A stretch of DNA of 64,000 nt, taken from contig JAYKKI010000133.1 in the NCBI GenBank assembly GCA_039881145.1, forward strand, positions 2,560,501 to 2,624,500. Reading direction: 5' to 3'. The translations under genes were made by a program, and so were the position numbers. Of the stretch, positions 49,371 to 62,259 are shown piece by piece (the first letter of the stretch is position 1; each line of letters opens with the position of its first letter). Below the pieces are notes generated by a model. It saw nothing but the letters and a program-made list of their open reading frames with translations, ran no database searches and was not told where the DNA came from. The stretch comes from Druceiella hillmani (lineage: Eukaryota; Arthropoda; Insecta; Lepidoptera; Hepialidae).

Positions 49371-50430
49371 CATGAATAACCGACACTATTTGTGTTCATC
49401 ATATCTATGAATTATAGAAACAGTCAGTGTCGCAACTTATTTATTACCAGAATCAAATTAGAATACACAAAATCTTATTGAATTTACCATCCAACTACGC
49501 ATTGAGAAAAAGATAGTAGAGTTTTTTCGGCGTGTGTACGAGTTTCTATATTTTATGTACGTGTATTTTTTCTCTTAAAAATTGTGTATTTTTTTTCTTT
49601 GTTTAAAAAATTGTTAGACACAAAAAAGAGCAAATAAATACAATGACAAAAGTTCCAAAAAATTTGTCGCTTGTGAATAACAGACGATCTGTGTTCGTCC
49701 TATCTATGAATAACACAAAAAATCAGTATCACGACCTGTTCTTTACGAGAATTCGATTAGAATGTTTAAAATCTTACTATGTTTACCACCCACCCACACA
49801 AAGAGAAAGAAGAGTAGTGTTTTTCGAGCACATTTATGAGTTTGTATGTCTGGGTGGTTGTTTTCTTTTCTAACTCAATTTACTTAATTTATTTTTATAC
49901 GTGAAAAATACCAAACAAATGCACAGGCAACAAAAGTCTTAAAGCATTTGTCGCCCATAAATTAGGACATTTAAATTCCTATTAGTTTTAACACCTGGCT
50001 ATCTAAAGAGAACAAGAGAGTAGTATTTTTCAAGCACATGCGTATGTATACGAATCTGTATGTTTTGATGTTTGTTCACATTTGAAATCTAATTTCCTTA
50101 ATGACGTTTTACACATGAATAAGAACAAACAAGTACAAAGGTAATTGTCCTAAATTTTTTTTCGCCTGTGAATAATAGACACAATCTGCGTTCATCACAT
50201 CTACGAATAATAAAAACGATCAGGGTTACAACACGTCTGTTATTGGAATCCAATTAGAATATTTAAAATCATACCTTCATGTAAAAAGAAAAGAAGATTA
50301 GTGTTTTTCAAGCATGTGTGCGAGTTAGTATGTTTACTTGTTTGTTCGCTCTTGAAGCCTTATTTGCTAAATAAGTTTTCACACATAAAAAGGAACAAAG
50401 AAATACGCAGGAATTTAATTTTACTTAAAA
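49370..50430 (+). repeat. Degenerate tandem array, ~300-bp unit, about 4 units
   Basis: Units share GAATAAC(A/C)GACAC..CTGTGTTC(G/A)TC followed by TATCTATGAATAA and GATTAGAAT.TTTAAAATCTTA, then AAAGAGAA..AGAAGAGTAGTGTTTTTC and CACA.GT.TACGAGTTTGTATG. Unit starts are near 49376, 49677, 49945 (partial) and 50171. The 76-codon frame at 49643-49873 is part of one unit. Confidence 0.7.
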
Positions 50431-50487
50431 ATTACTCCACATAATGTTTAAAACTCTGTTTAGCATATGTTACTTAGATATTAAAAA

Positions 50488-50490
<3 letters not shown>

Positions 50491-50534
<44 letters not shown>
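50491..50534. repeat. (TA)n microsatellite
   Basis: Pure TA tract of 44 bp. Confidence 0.95.
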
Positions 50535-50537
<3 letters not shown>

Positions 50538-53167
50538 TGTCGACTACAATAGACACAATAAATCAGACAAAGTCTCAATTTAAAGGAATATTTTCTAGCA
50601 TCTTGAAAAGTTTCATATCCGCCAATAAAACTTTCATCTCTTTCGTAACAAGCAAAATTATTTCCGTAACGTCATTCATTCCGGAACATAGTGAAAATAA
50701 AACACTTACGAAAAACTTTTATGCTGTGAATGTATATACTTATTTTTAAAGCATCTATTTATTTGTTTATATTTTCTATTGGTTCTTTAAGTTTTGTTAA
50801 CCGCCCAATTTAAGAACCGCTGGAGGTAATTAAAATTTAATTTTGAACGTAGGCGTATTATCTGAAATTCATTAAATTCTAATCAATTCATGTGCCATAA
50901 TTAAAAACTTATATTAGATAAGAATATTTATTAAATAATATATTTATTACATAAGAAAATATAGAGGAAATACATTTTTGTAACCAACGGAGTGAGAAAA
51001 ATCAAATAAGCCCGAACTGGATAAGTTTATTGTTAGCAATTAAGAAGATCTTACGTCTCTCCTTCATAATCAGATTATCCCTGTTGAAAAATATAAGCAA
51101 CGGATTCATTGAGGCAAGTCAAATGAGTCCAAACTCGGCTCCTTCTCTATCGTCTTATCGATTCGATGATATATTATTATATTGCCATCCATACTTACAT
51201 ACCAACTTATGCAAAAGTTTGCAAAATCTCAAATCGATTTGAGTATTAAAAGTGAATGATAATCAACTTATCAGAATTGTTCACATAAGTAGTTATATAA
51301 AATCAAAATTAATAAAAACGGATTCAATTTTAAAGAACTGTCAATGATTATTTCAAAATATTTGTAATATTCCCTTCGTACAGTATCTCGAAATATATCT
51401 TCATAGACACAAAAATAGTTTTTGGACATAAAGGAGGGGATAGAACTTATGTTATTTCCGTGATATTATCAAAGAAAGAAAATGGTAGCTAATAATTTTT
51501 CCAGTTGCTACTATGAGCCCGAGAGTGGTCGTTTTCGTAACGTGAAAATCACTTGATTTTATAACATATTTTTTATGAATCTTATAACTTATTTTTTTAT
51601 GTTATTAAACTAGGAGATTTACAATAAAAGTTTTGAAAGATGCATATTTTTCGCTTTTCACCGTCAACATTTATTTTATGTCTAAAGAAAAAAAGAGATA
51701 TGATATTTTTTTGATGAAGAAAATGATATTTTTTTAGGAATAAACTAATGAACTAAAGTGCGCATAAACATACAAGAACAATTATATGTACACACATACA
51801 CTCATACACACACAAACAACAATATATTTTTCTCAAATTCATTTACCGAAGAGAGAGATGAAGAGAATCAGAAGCTGTTAAAAACTCCTAATAACTACAA
51901 AAAATCAAAAGGTTGTTACTACTATTAGAAGACTCAAAAGAATAAAACCTTTTGAGCTTGTTAGACATTAGAACACTAAGTGATTCAAAAAAAAATCTTA
52001 GTTTAGTCAGTACATAGTACATTAATTCAGAAACAAAGTAATCGTTAGTTATATAACTAGTTTTAATAAAAATTGTAATAAAAAAAAAATGGTTACAGTC
52101 AAAATTGTAAAATAATATACGTAAACTAATGCACTTTTGCCATTTACAAAGTTTTGATATAAATTTAATGTTACTTCTGGCACTTTGCCATATATTAATA
52201 GATATGTATTTTTCTTTCCTTCCGTAATGTTTTTTAATTAACTCTATTTTTGGATATTTCGCCGCTCACTTCATTCACTGTCGATGAAAAATGGTATTTT
52301 CGTTGATTAGGTTTCAGAAATAATATTTTAATTCTCTGTTATTTCTTCATTACGTTTTTAATTACTGTAATTTTAACGTATTTTCACAAAATTTACAAAT
52401 TTAACGGTTTCCGTATTTACTGCCTGTGACTTACTTCCATTAATATCATTACAATGCATATTATAGGGTACATCTAAAATAGAAAAAGATTTTAGATACT
52501 CTCAAATAAAGACTTATTATTAATTAAAAACTATTTAGAATTTTCAACGTGCTCTATCCATAAAAGCATTTTTTTTAATCTTTCACTATTTTTTGCAAAT
52601 TACGTGAGGTAAGTTTCGTCTACGAAAAATATATCATCCCGTGAAGTAAACCTAGTAAAATAGGTTTATTCCCAAAGATAATTATTAACGTTGTTTTATT
52701 TCTCTTGTTATCCTTAAATTTTTATGAACCAACTTTTAAATTATAAATTCTGTTTTAAAAAGATATGCTGATAAACCTAAATTCCTTTACACTTTTACTT
52801 TTTTCCTTTTAAGGCCAAGTCCATCAACTCGTCTTAAGTGGATGGCTACCCACTGTACAAGAGGGGTCGATACTATACTGTCGTTATTAAAAACACTTAT
52901 AAACTTTATCAGTAAACACTAAATAGCCTTTAACTATAATTCATGTAACTTAGTAAACGTTTCAAGTCGGACGGAGAGTTTTAATTTTCTTTCATTTAAT
53001 GCAAAAGTTAATGCACTTTGTGACTCGTTAGTTAATATACGTTTTCATTCGAAGAAAAGTTATCAAAAGATATCGATAAAGAAAACAGTTTGATTTGCCT
53101 TTTTTAAGTATATTTTATTGCCTGGTTTATATTGAAAACTTAGAAGCTTAGGTGCTCAGAATTCTTG
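50535..53167. other. AT-rich sequence, no gene seen
   Basis: A CA-rich run (ACACACATACACTCATACAC, about 51790) and open frames without features are present. The two plus-strand frames at 50444 and 51030 (101 and 70 codons) have no recognisable motifs. Confidence 0.4.
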
Positions 53168-53242
53168 GGCGGAATTGAAATAGGCGGATTTGAAAATAGG
53201 CGGGATTGAAAATAGGCGGGATTGAAAAAGGCGGGATTAAAA
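53168..53242 (+). repeat. 16-bp minisatellite, about 5 units
   Basis: The unit GGCGGGATTGAAAATA is repeated about five times with single-base variants. It is strikingly G-rich on this strand against the A/T background. Confidence 0.9.
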
Positions 53243-55270
53243 CAACAGTGCAGTTTATATGTTATTAGTGGTACGAGTGTATATTTTTCTTTTCCTTTTT
53301 TCAATTACGAAAACCATCTAAAAGGTTATTATAAAGTATAATATAAAGAATCAATCTTTCACTCGTATTACGTTTTTTCAATAAAAAAATGAAATAAAAT
53401 AAAATTAAAACCAAATTTTAATAGTTTTTTTTGTAATTACAAATATAATTTTACAATTGCGAATTGGCTTAGTCAAAACTAAGAGGGCGAAATGTGAAAG
53501 TTACGCCAAAGTTATAATATCAAATAACAGCCTGCTTCGATGCTTCTGTACATATTATATTCGCTATAATTATTTATGTACGTGTTGTGTTCGCTATAAT
53601 AATAATGAACCGCTCTGTATTCTGTAAAAATGTGGAAAATATTTAGCGAAAACAGCGGGACGGTTAACGGAATTGAGGTTTTTATCTCTCAATAAGGGAA
53701 CGCGTTCAGAACCAAGGAAACGTTTACTTTTAATAATTAATATACAGTTTATTTTTGTAATGCTATTCTTGGATTCAATAGTGAATGAACACGAAACAAC
53801 GAAACAAATCCAGGTTAACTTACATCGTCATATGAAAAATTTCTATTTTTAACTTTTACTTTTATTTGTAATTAAAAACAATTATGACTTTGCCTGGTGT
53901 TGAAGTTACAAAAATAAATAATAGATACATTTAATACTTCTCTCAGCACATCGTTATATAATACTAGCTTGAACCGAGTTGTCTTCATTTTCGGAGTTGT
54001 TGCGCTATTTTAGTCTTTATATGAAGGTGCAGGAAATAAAGTAAAGCAAGAACTAGTTGATTATGATTTTTGAATAATAGAGTTGTGTTATTTATTTGCG
54101 CGTTTCGAAAATTTGGAACATCCTTAAACGGGTTATGAAAGCAACACAATCAGAGCAGGAGAAATTTCAAGAAAGGCGAGATAAAATTAAGCCCAAAATT
54201 TTTTAGGCTATATATACTGCGATATAAATTACTGGAAAATTTGTTGATGCTTCGTTTGATTCCGTTCTCAATAAAAGTATGAAATACTTAAATAAAAAAA
54301 GGAGAATACAAAATAAAGCTGGAATGGGGAAGTAACTTTCCCTGAAACATATTTAAATTTTGGACAGTCGAATTAGTTGCTTGAAAAAAATATTTGTTAA
54401 ATGCCATAAATAATCATTTGGGAAGGTCACGAGGGTCTCATAAAATTTTCCTAAAGATTACTTATGGGAATCCTTGCAATACATTAATTTCAGTAACGTA
54501 ATTAACCTGTAAAACTTTTAAATGTGTTAATTTTTTTTTATCTCTACCCTTAACACCTTGTCTCCTTTTATATATGGCAAAAATGTTTTGTTACCATATA
54601 ACTTACCTATGACACAATTAAACTTTATAAGATTTTACACATGTGTACACTAACTTTTCACTGAATATTATTTTATAATATGGTGTGACCATATTCTGAA
54701 ATAATATTCGGCGTACATTATTTCGGATTTACAGTAGAAATATATTCTACTTTCATCTACAAGTAGAGTGTTGTAGATTTTGGAACGAAATTCTAAAACA
54801 GTGCATATTTGGATGCTATTCCATTTTTCCTGATGACATATAAACTTTGCAGTGGAAAAATTATGTTACCTCGGAAAATTGAGTACTTTCTAAATGTATA
54901 TACAAATTTTTTCGTCAAATGGCCTAATGATGCTCCAAAATATTTCGTTTTCACATTAACCTCGAATTTTTATTTTATTATAAATAATTATATAGTTCAA
55001 GTCAGTATTTATATTAGTCTGCGAGTTATACGTTTCTTTTTCCGCAAATAAAATACGACATGAACGAAGTAAATATTTAAACACGAGATGCGCAGCTAAC
55101 TTTCATCGATTTAGATATGATCTAAATGATTTTGGTGCGTTGTGAGTGAAAACGATAATAACACCCAGTTGAATAATAACGTTGCCTTACATATTTGAAA
55201 ATAAAAGTATATTTAGTAAAGAAATAAATATAATTTTTATAATCGCATGCTTCAAAAGAGACAAATAATC
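53243..55270. other. AT-rich sequence, no gene seen
   Basis: A tandem-like pair TATATTCGCTATAATTATTTAT / GTGTTCGCTATAATAATAATG lies near 53557-53607. The plus-strand frame at 54809-55051 (80 codons) has no recognisable features. Confidence 0.4.
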
Positions 55271-55770
55271 TCTAATAAGATCACTTACATGCCCATCAGT
55301 CAGTCTGTGATAGTCGTTCTGATCAGATATAGTTATTGATAGTTGGGTGAATTACAAACAAATGCAAATAGACACGTAGACTTTCCATTTTCTTTTCTTG
55401 AAGATTGCATTCAATTTTAAGGCGAGACACAATTATAATATAGGTATGGGCAAAATTGTTGAGGTAATTTTTGTGTCTGCTAAAAGCGATTTTAGCAAGC
55501 AGAAGCTTGTTATATTCGACAAATTAGACGGTGAAGAAATGAAGAACAGAAAATGTGGATGGCATTAAAACATTTCTTCATATGAAGTAAAATTACATTT
55601 ACAAATCCTTTTTACGTAAATGTATAATTAGATAAAAGGATACTTCCAATTATCTCATTCTATATTTATTTTTGTAATTCCACCCTGTATTCCATCCGTC
55701 TGTCAGGCCCTCGCAACTTCTATAGTTTTAGATGCATTATATGAAATTTTGCGAGTTTATCCACTAAATA
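55270..55770 (+). repeat. Dispersed insect repeat D1 scraps
   Basis: AATAAGATCACTTACATGCC-CATCAGTCAGTCTGTG (55276) and ATTCCACCCTGTATTCCATC-CGTCTGTCAGGCCC (55678) resemble the CTGTCTGTC zone of D1. A hairpin (GCTAAAAGCGATTTTAGC) lies at 55478-55496. Confidence 0.35.
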
Positions 55771-56735
55771 AAAATCTAAATTAGTAAGTAAGAAAAAATA
55801 TTTTTCATATCGAATAATAAACATACGATCGGTCGCAATGTATGTATATATACATATCCCTCCTATTTCCACACAAGGCTGTAATAACCATGAAAATAAA
55901 TATTGATGATTACTTGTAAATGAAAATATTTAATAATATAAACTTCATTAAGGTAAAGACCTCTATAAAATCTTACTAATAAAAAATACAAAAGAAAAAT
56001 TTCAAAAGCAGGTCCAATTGTCCGTGGGCTAGAATCTTTATTCAGTTACCTTTGACTTTTATGGATACCTGTGAATCCAACAGAAGGATTTGTAAAATAT
56101 ATATAAATTAACTTTTCGCCCGCGGCTTCGCTTGCGTAAACGATTCGTTTTCAAAACTTTACTCAAAATTTGAATTAACTTCAAAAAGGAAGTTATATAT
56201 TCGACTTAAAAGTATGTAATTATTTTAAATATATTATTCTTTTAATGCTTCTAAACAAATGCACAATATAAAAAAATATGAACATTTGTCTATATGTTTT
56301 CCATATATTTCTCAGAAACAACTAATCAAATCACAACTATTGTATTTTGTCGGCTAAAGTATCTTTCAACTTAGAATATAGTGAAAATTTTATAAATGTC
56401 GGTTTTGTGGTTTAAAATAAAAAACTAAAAGTCAGTTTCATTTTTATTAAATTACTGCTTACTTGTATGTTGTTAACACTATTGTTTATTTATTTATCAA
56501 CAAACAGTGTTTACCTAGTTTATGCAAATAAAGCAGCAGAGTTGTCTGGTGCTGAAATCACGTGAGAAAGTTAGGGGAGGATCGTAAGTCAATGCCTACC
56601 ACATTTTATAATTGGCCCTAAGGTTTATTAATCGACTTTGCGAGACAGTGAGTCTGTTGGATGTAAAATTCTTAAATACTTTTTATATTATTCGTATTGA
56701 AAATGTTAATGTTAAATTTCAGAAAAAAAATACCA
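55771..56735. other. AT-rich sequence with one insect repeat tail
   Basis: At 56116-56137 TTCGCCCGCGGCTTCGCTTG-CGTAAAC is the GC-rich word that marks the end of a common insect interspersed repeat. Nothing else could be identified. Confidence 0.4.
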
Positions 56736-56739
56736 TAAC

Positions 56740-58790
56740 AATTTCCTTCCCATGCAAATGTAGCAACCACTTTTTACCCCCTTAGGGGTTGAATATTGCA
56801 ATATATTTTTGACATACAAATTAGCCGCTCCTTTTCACCCACTTAAGGGTTGAATATAGAATTATGCTTAAGTATTTGTTTAATTTTTTGTATTGAAAAT
56901 ATTAATACAAATTTTTACGTGAAAATTTCCATACATTTTTTTTCCCGAACAAATTTAGTAACCATTTTTCACCCCCTGAATATCGAAAAATGGTGAAATG
57001 CTTGTTTATTTATGTACATTAAAATCCATTAATACAAATTTTTTAATTACCTTTTCACCCCTAAGGAGTTGAATCTCGGACAATGCTTAACACTTATTTC
57101 ATTATTTGTGTTGAAATGAAATAATACAAATTTTCGAGCAAAAATTACCCTAAAAATGTTTTGTGCAATATGCAAATTTATTCACCCTTTTTCAACCCTT
57201 AGGGGTTGAGTATCAGAAAATGTTTAAATACTTGTTTCATTATTTGTCTTGCGAAGCATTTATACAAATTTTTAAGTAAAAATTACAATTAAAATTATTT
57301 CTCATACAAATTTAGCCCCAACTTCTCGCCCCGTTAGGGTTAAAATATCACACTTAAGTACTTGTTGTTTTGAGCAAAAATTACCCTAAAAATTATTTGT
57401 ATGGCAAAGCATTAAAAAGAAATTTTAATTAAATATTACTATAAAAATGTCATTCCCATACAAATTTAGCTACATCTTTTCACCTCCTTAAGGGTTGAAT
57501 GTCGCAAAATTCGTCAATAATTGTTTCATTATTTACATTAAATAGCATTAATGCAAATTTTTAAGCATAAATTACAATTACAATGGTTTCCCATACAAAT
57601 TTAGCCACCTCTTCTCACCCCGTTAGAGTTAGAATATCGGAAAATGCTTAAGTACTTGTTTAATGATTTCTATGCAAAAGCAATAATAATAAATTTTAAT
57701 TAAAAATTACCATAAAAATTTCAATCCCGTATAAATTTTACCACACCTTTTCACCTCCTTAGGGGTTGAATGTGGGAAAATTCTTAAATAATTGTTTCAT
57801 TATTTGTATTGAAAAGCATTAAACCCAATTTTTAAGTAAAAATTGCTGTAATAATTTTTTCCCGTACAAATTTGGCCATCTTTTTTACCTCTTAGGGGTT
57901 GAATTTCGGAAAATTTTAAACGTTATTTGTATTGAAGAAAATTAGTACCAAGTTTCAAGTAAAAATACCTTTTCACCCCCTTAGAGGTCGTATCTCGGAA
58001 AATCATGAAACACGGGTAACATTGTTAATATTGGAGAGTATGAATACCCAGTTTTAAGTAAAAATTATCATGAAAATATGGTTTACCATACAAATTTAAC
58101 CACACCCTTAGAGATTATATTTCGGAAAATCCTGAAACTCGGATAACATTATTTTTGTTAAGGAGCATAAACATCCAGTTTTAAGTTAAAATTACCATAA
58201 AAATATTTTTGCCATACAAATTTAACCACTCCTTTTCAACCCCTTAGAGGTTGTATCTCGGAAAATCATCAAATATGGAAAACATTATTTATCTTAAAGA
58301 GCATGAACACCTATTTTTAAGTAAAAATTACCATAAAAATATTTTTTCCTACACAAATTTAGTCGCACCATTTCACCCCCGTAAGGGATGAATTTCGCAA
58401 AATTCCTTCTTAAACAATGCTTCCATTATAAAATCAACACACCAATTATAACTTTTTTGTCATTAGCTAATTGGGCTGGGTGTTGATATGTTAATCGGGC
58501 CATAAGCCTTTTAAATTTAAACAAATTCGACCACCCCTTTTCACTCCTTTACAGGTTGTACCTCGGAAAACCCTGAAACGCGGCATTATTTTTTATTAAA
58601 GAGCAAGGACACTCAGTTTTAAGTAAAAATTACTATAAAAGTGTTTTTTACCATGCCAATTTAGTCACACGTTTACACCCCCTTAGGGAATGAATTAAAA
58701 AATAAACCCTTCTTAGACGATACCTTCATTATAAAATTAATAATATCAAATTTTTATCATTACTGGTTTGGGCTGAGCGTTGATATGTTA
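56740..58790 (+). repeat. Minisatellite array, ~135-bp unit, about 15 copies
   Basis: The core is TTTTCACCCCCTTAGGGGTT-GAATTTCGGAAAATCCTTAA, preceded by CCATACAAATTTAGCCAC and followed by a variable ATTATTTGTATT..AAGCATTAA stretch. Core positions lie near 56770, 56838, 56969, 57055, 57195, 57329, 57485, 57617, 57754, 57887, 57976, 58106, 58238, 58374, 58542 and 58676. The last units form a higher-order pair that shares GGGCTG(G/A)G(T/C)GTTGATATG (58475, 58769). CTTAGGGGTTGAAT arrays are familiar from insects. Confidence 0.95.
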
Positions 58791-58802
58791 ATCGGCACAT
58801 TG

Positions 58803-58806
<4 letters not shown>

Positions 58807-58853
<47 letters not shown>

Positions 58854-58926
58854 CATACGTATATATATTTATATATATACATATATATATATAAAGATAT
58901 ATATACATACATACATATATATTTAT
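58807..58926. repeat. Compound (TA)n microsatellite
   Basis: TA tracts with ACATACATACGTATATAT and AAAGATA interruptions. Confidence 0.95.
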
Positions 58927-58944
58927 TTATAATGGGAATTACAT

Positions 58945-59040
58945 CGAAATTTCATCGTTTTTAATATTTCGATTTATCGTTTACTTTTCGTTTCGATTTA
59001 TCATTTACTAATCATTTCGATTTATCGTTAACTCATTATC
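58945..59040 (+). repeat. Short minisatellite (TTTCGATTTATCRTTTA)
   Basis: Three to four imperfect units of a ~20-bp word run TTTCGATTTATCGTTTACTT, then CGATTTATCATTTACTAATC, then CGATTTATCGTTAACTCAT. Confidence 0.75.
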
Positions 59041-59289
59041 TAAGATTACAAGAAAACGATTAACAGACCGGCCAGAGCATTAATTGTGAAAGAACTTGAG
59101 ATAATTTCTAATTTTTTTAATTCATCATAACGTATTTAAAGAAACAAAATTCTGAACGGCGACATATAATTATTTAAAAATGTATGGAATTATAAGCATT
59201 AATTTAAATTTTATAAACAATCTCTCAATTAATGGTCGCATACTTGAAATGTTTTAATCATTATCCTAATTTATAATAATACAATTGTG

Positions 59290-59850
59290 ATATTCAAGTT
59301 CAGAAGAACAGTACTTTGAAAACTGAATATGATCACCGACTTTCTTGGAAGAGGCCTTCAAAATGCTTTGAAAAATCATATTTCCTGAGTGCATTTTAAC
59401 ATTAATGTACTATAAATTAAATTTGTAATCAAATTCAGAAAGGCTGCCATTTGAATGCTTAAAATGATAACTTTCCTGAAAACCAACGGGCGCCTTATAA
59501 TTTCAATAAAAATCTCCAAGTTTTGCGCGCACGAACTGGAAGTTGGTAATTTTTGAGACAAATTCCATAGTATATCAAAACATAATTCGAATTTGAATGA
59601 AAAACCGCGGCTATTTAGATACTGAAATAAAATATTGACTTATCCAATACCCAACGAACGCCTTATAATTTGAATAAAGATTGTTTGCATTCAAGTTTTA
59701 AGAGCGAACGTCAGGGATTATAACAAATAAATAGAAGTTTTCAGGACTTACAGAGTTATTTCACCATTCCGAAGGCTTCACTTTCTCAGTTTTCCAGGAA
59801 ATAAATATTGGAAATTTTGTGCCCGCACGGCATTAAAATTTCCAAAACAC
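59290..59850 (+). repeat. Weak tandem repeat, ~170-bp period
   Basis: AACCAACGGGCGCCTTATAA and CCCAACGAACGCCTTATAAT are about 172 bp apart, each followed by AT(C/G)TCC or similar and a GCGCGCACG/GAGCGAACG word. It is degenerate, with two recognisable units. Confidence 0.45.
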
Positions 59851-61065
59851 TGCGTTCAGCAATAAATATTTATTTATTACTAAAAGGCTTACTGTGTGTT
59901 AACTGTTGATGATAGATATATGTTGTCGCTAAATTTTCTTATCGTTTTGGCAGAGTATTAAATTTTTCTTGTGCGGGCATAATTTTCTTTTAGTCTTTAT
60001 TTTCATTACTCCACCAAATTTTAGTTTAATATTATGAAACCTATCTTTTATTACAGAAATTTCATTGAAATTCAAAACTTCATTAAATCGGTTAAATGAT
60101 TCCATCATAAAAACAGATATACCACGAAACCTGAAGAAAAACGTCGTTTGGCGAAATGTATAAAACTAGGACCTCATAACTCATGACTCATAACTCATGA
60201 CTCATAAGAACTCATAACAAGCGTGTTAAAGATGTGAAAGTGAGTACTTACAACAAGTTTCTGATCAAGATGCCACTGGGTATTCAATATCTTAGGAAAA
60301 TTAATACCCGTTAAAAATTATAGGATAGCCTTATAATCTACTAGCTCCTGTTAAAAACATGTATGTTTTAATAATATTGTCAATATTACCGAGCTTTCAA
60401 CTGTAGCTATAAATAAAATATTCTTTAATTTTCCATACAACAATAATACGAAAACAAATAATTTAAATGTTGCTACAATAAACTTTTTAATTTTGCCAAC
60501 ATTTTTCATTTTAAATAAGCTCGTTTATCTAAATCTTCTTATCAACAATGTGTTACATTGGCAAGGGCTACCCTTTTTTGGAATGTTCCCGAAATAAACC
60601 GATAAAGGGTCTTTTGAATGCGCAACTTCAAAAGTAGGGAATCGCATTCAATTTTAAACGCATCAAAACAAAAAGGTTGAATCTGGCTCTTTCTAAATCA
60701 AATGGTATCTGGTTTTTTTATTGTTTAATTAACTTAAATATATATAAACGTAGACAACAATAAACTTGTTTGTATATTGGAAAATTTCGAAAGAGCGGTC
60801 ATTGTCTATGAAAAGTAAGTATTTTGACGAAATAACTTCAAATTAAGAAGGAAATTAACTTGGACCATATTTTTATTTAAAGCATATATTAATAAACCTA
60901 GTTATAAAATCATGAATATAGGTGACAGTCTAAAGTAGAGTAAACAACATTTCAGTTTTTAGTAGTAGATAGCGATGTGTAATTTTATTTTTTATCAAAC
61001 TGCTTGTTGAAATTTAGAAATAGATAAACAGCTACTGAATACGTAGTTTGAATAAGTTTTCAAAT
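59851..61065. other. AT-rich sequence with a short 14-bp tandem
   Basis: At 60175-60222 CATAACTCATGACT is repeated three to four times with variants. No gene is supported. Confidence 0.4.
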
Positions 61066-61273
61066 ATTGAGTATATTTGGCGTTAATTTTGTAGAAATTC
61101 ATTATTCACAATTAAATGAAACTACGTGATGTAGTATTATTTCTACTTTCTTTAATTTCTTTACCACGACCTAGGTTTTGTTGTATTACAACATCTTCAG
61201 GTGGGATATTAGCAAAGATTAACTCTTAGGAACAACTAACAGTATTTATATGTTTCAAACACAATAGCGGAAG
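61066..61273 (+). mobile_element. Foldback ribozyme element, copy 5 (right arm lost)
   Basis: It has the tail TTGAGTATATTTGGCGTTAA, the full left arm, and the centre beginning TTAACTCTTAGGAACAACTA (as in copy 4). It stops abruptly at about 61273 where the 1149-bp tandem unit begins. The second arm is absent, so either the tandem array recombined into the element or the element was truncated there. Confidence 0.8.
61164..61204 (-). ncRNA. Hammerhead-like ribozyme in copy 5, core mutated
   Basis: Same fold as the other copies with stems I-III and the GTC triplet kept. The GAAA box reads AAAA, however, so the essential G12 is lost. It should be inactive. Confidence 0.55.
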
Positions 61274-61276
61274 CCC

Positions 61277-61449
61277 GTATGAAATCTACAGTATTCACCA
61301 TAGTTAACCAAAAATAGATAATTTAATGCCGATTTCCTCATCTCTTGACAACCTTTGTTGAAAATTGCAGACAAATTAATCAAACATTCATCAGTACAGC
61401 ATATGAAAGTTGTCAGATCAACGAACTCTACTAGATTTATGTTTTCTAT
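61277..61449 (-). pseudogene. Truncated exon copy (unit 1)
   Basis: Same minus-strand exon as in unit 2, but the breakpoint with foldback copy 5 removes everything after the residues CRFHT. The remaining part is open. One residue differs: NYDEY becomes NYGEY through C at 61298. Without the second half and donor site it cannot be spliced as in unit 2. Confidence 0.5.
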
Positions 61450-62259
61450 TCAATCTAATAACAGTACGTATCGATTGATCATATCTACTTGAGAAGATCA
61501 GGTTTACGGTGCCTCGCCTGAACGTTGGAATAACCAACTTCGCTCCATTAGTATAATGTATACGTTTGTAATAAAATTTATAATTTTTAATAATTATCTG
61601 TTATTGTTTCATAAAACTCCATAACTATTCCACGCTTTTTAATAAAACACATACACCATACATTTAATTGTGAATAAGTTTTATTAAATTTATTAACTCT
61701 ATTAAAAAGTAATCTAAATAAAAACAGTACACTACTTGAAAATGAAACAGTGCTAAACACAACAAAAACTCTTCTATATTTTAATAAAATAACTAAAGTA
61801 GCACATACTCCAAGACGAGCATTGGCAAAAATAAAAATAATAAAAGCAAAAAGAAGAGTAATTTATAAGTAAGCATAGTTTTCTTATCAGTGCCTAGGAT
61901 AGCTTGCAATACAAGGGGCAGGATATCAACAACTATAAGCCATTATCGAAAGGAAAAAGCAGAAAAAAAACAGAGTAGGAAGATTATGTATATTTCGTCT
62001 TCAGAACATAAGGGAATTTTTCAACGCCTTCAAGGGTGTTTTGATAAAGGTTTCTGTCAATAATTTACAGTTAATGCTGACAAGCGCTAACTTTCGACAG
62101 AAGACGCGCCCTTAACAAGAGGAAAGTTTTTCCTGTATACTTTCCTCTTGTTACATTATTATAACTCGTGTTATAACATTAGAAATAAGAAACGCTTTAT
62201 ATAACCATGTTTTAACTCGTGTTATAACATTAGAAATAAGAAACTCTTCATATAACAAA

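Noticed and set aside
56740..58790. CRISPR-like array of repeats and spacers
   Set aside because: The unit diverges along its whole length, the core is not separated by unique spacers of fixed length, and the host is eukaryotic.
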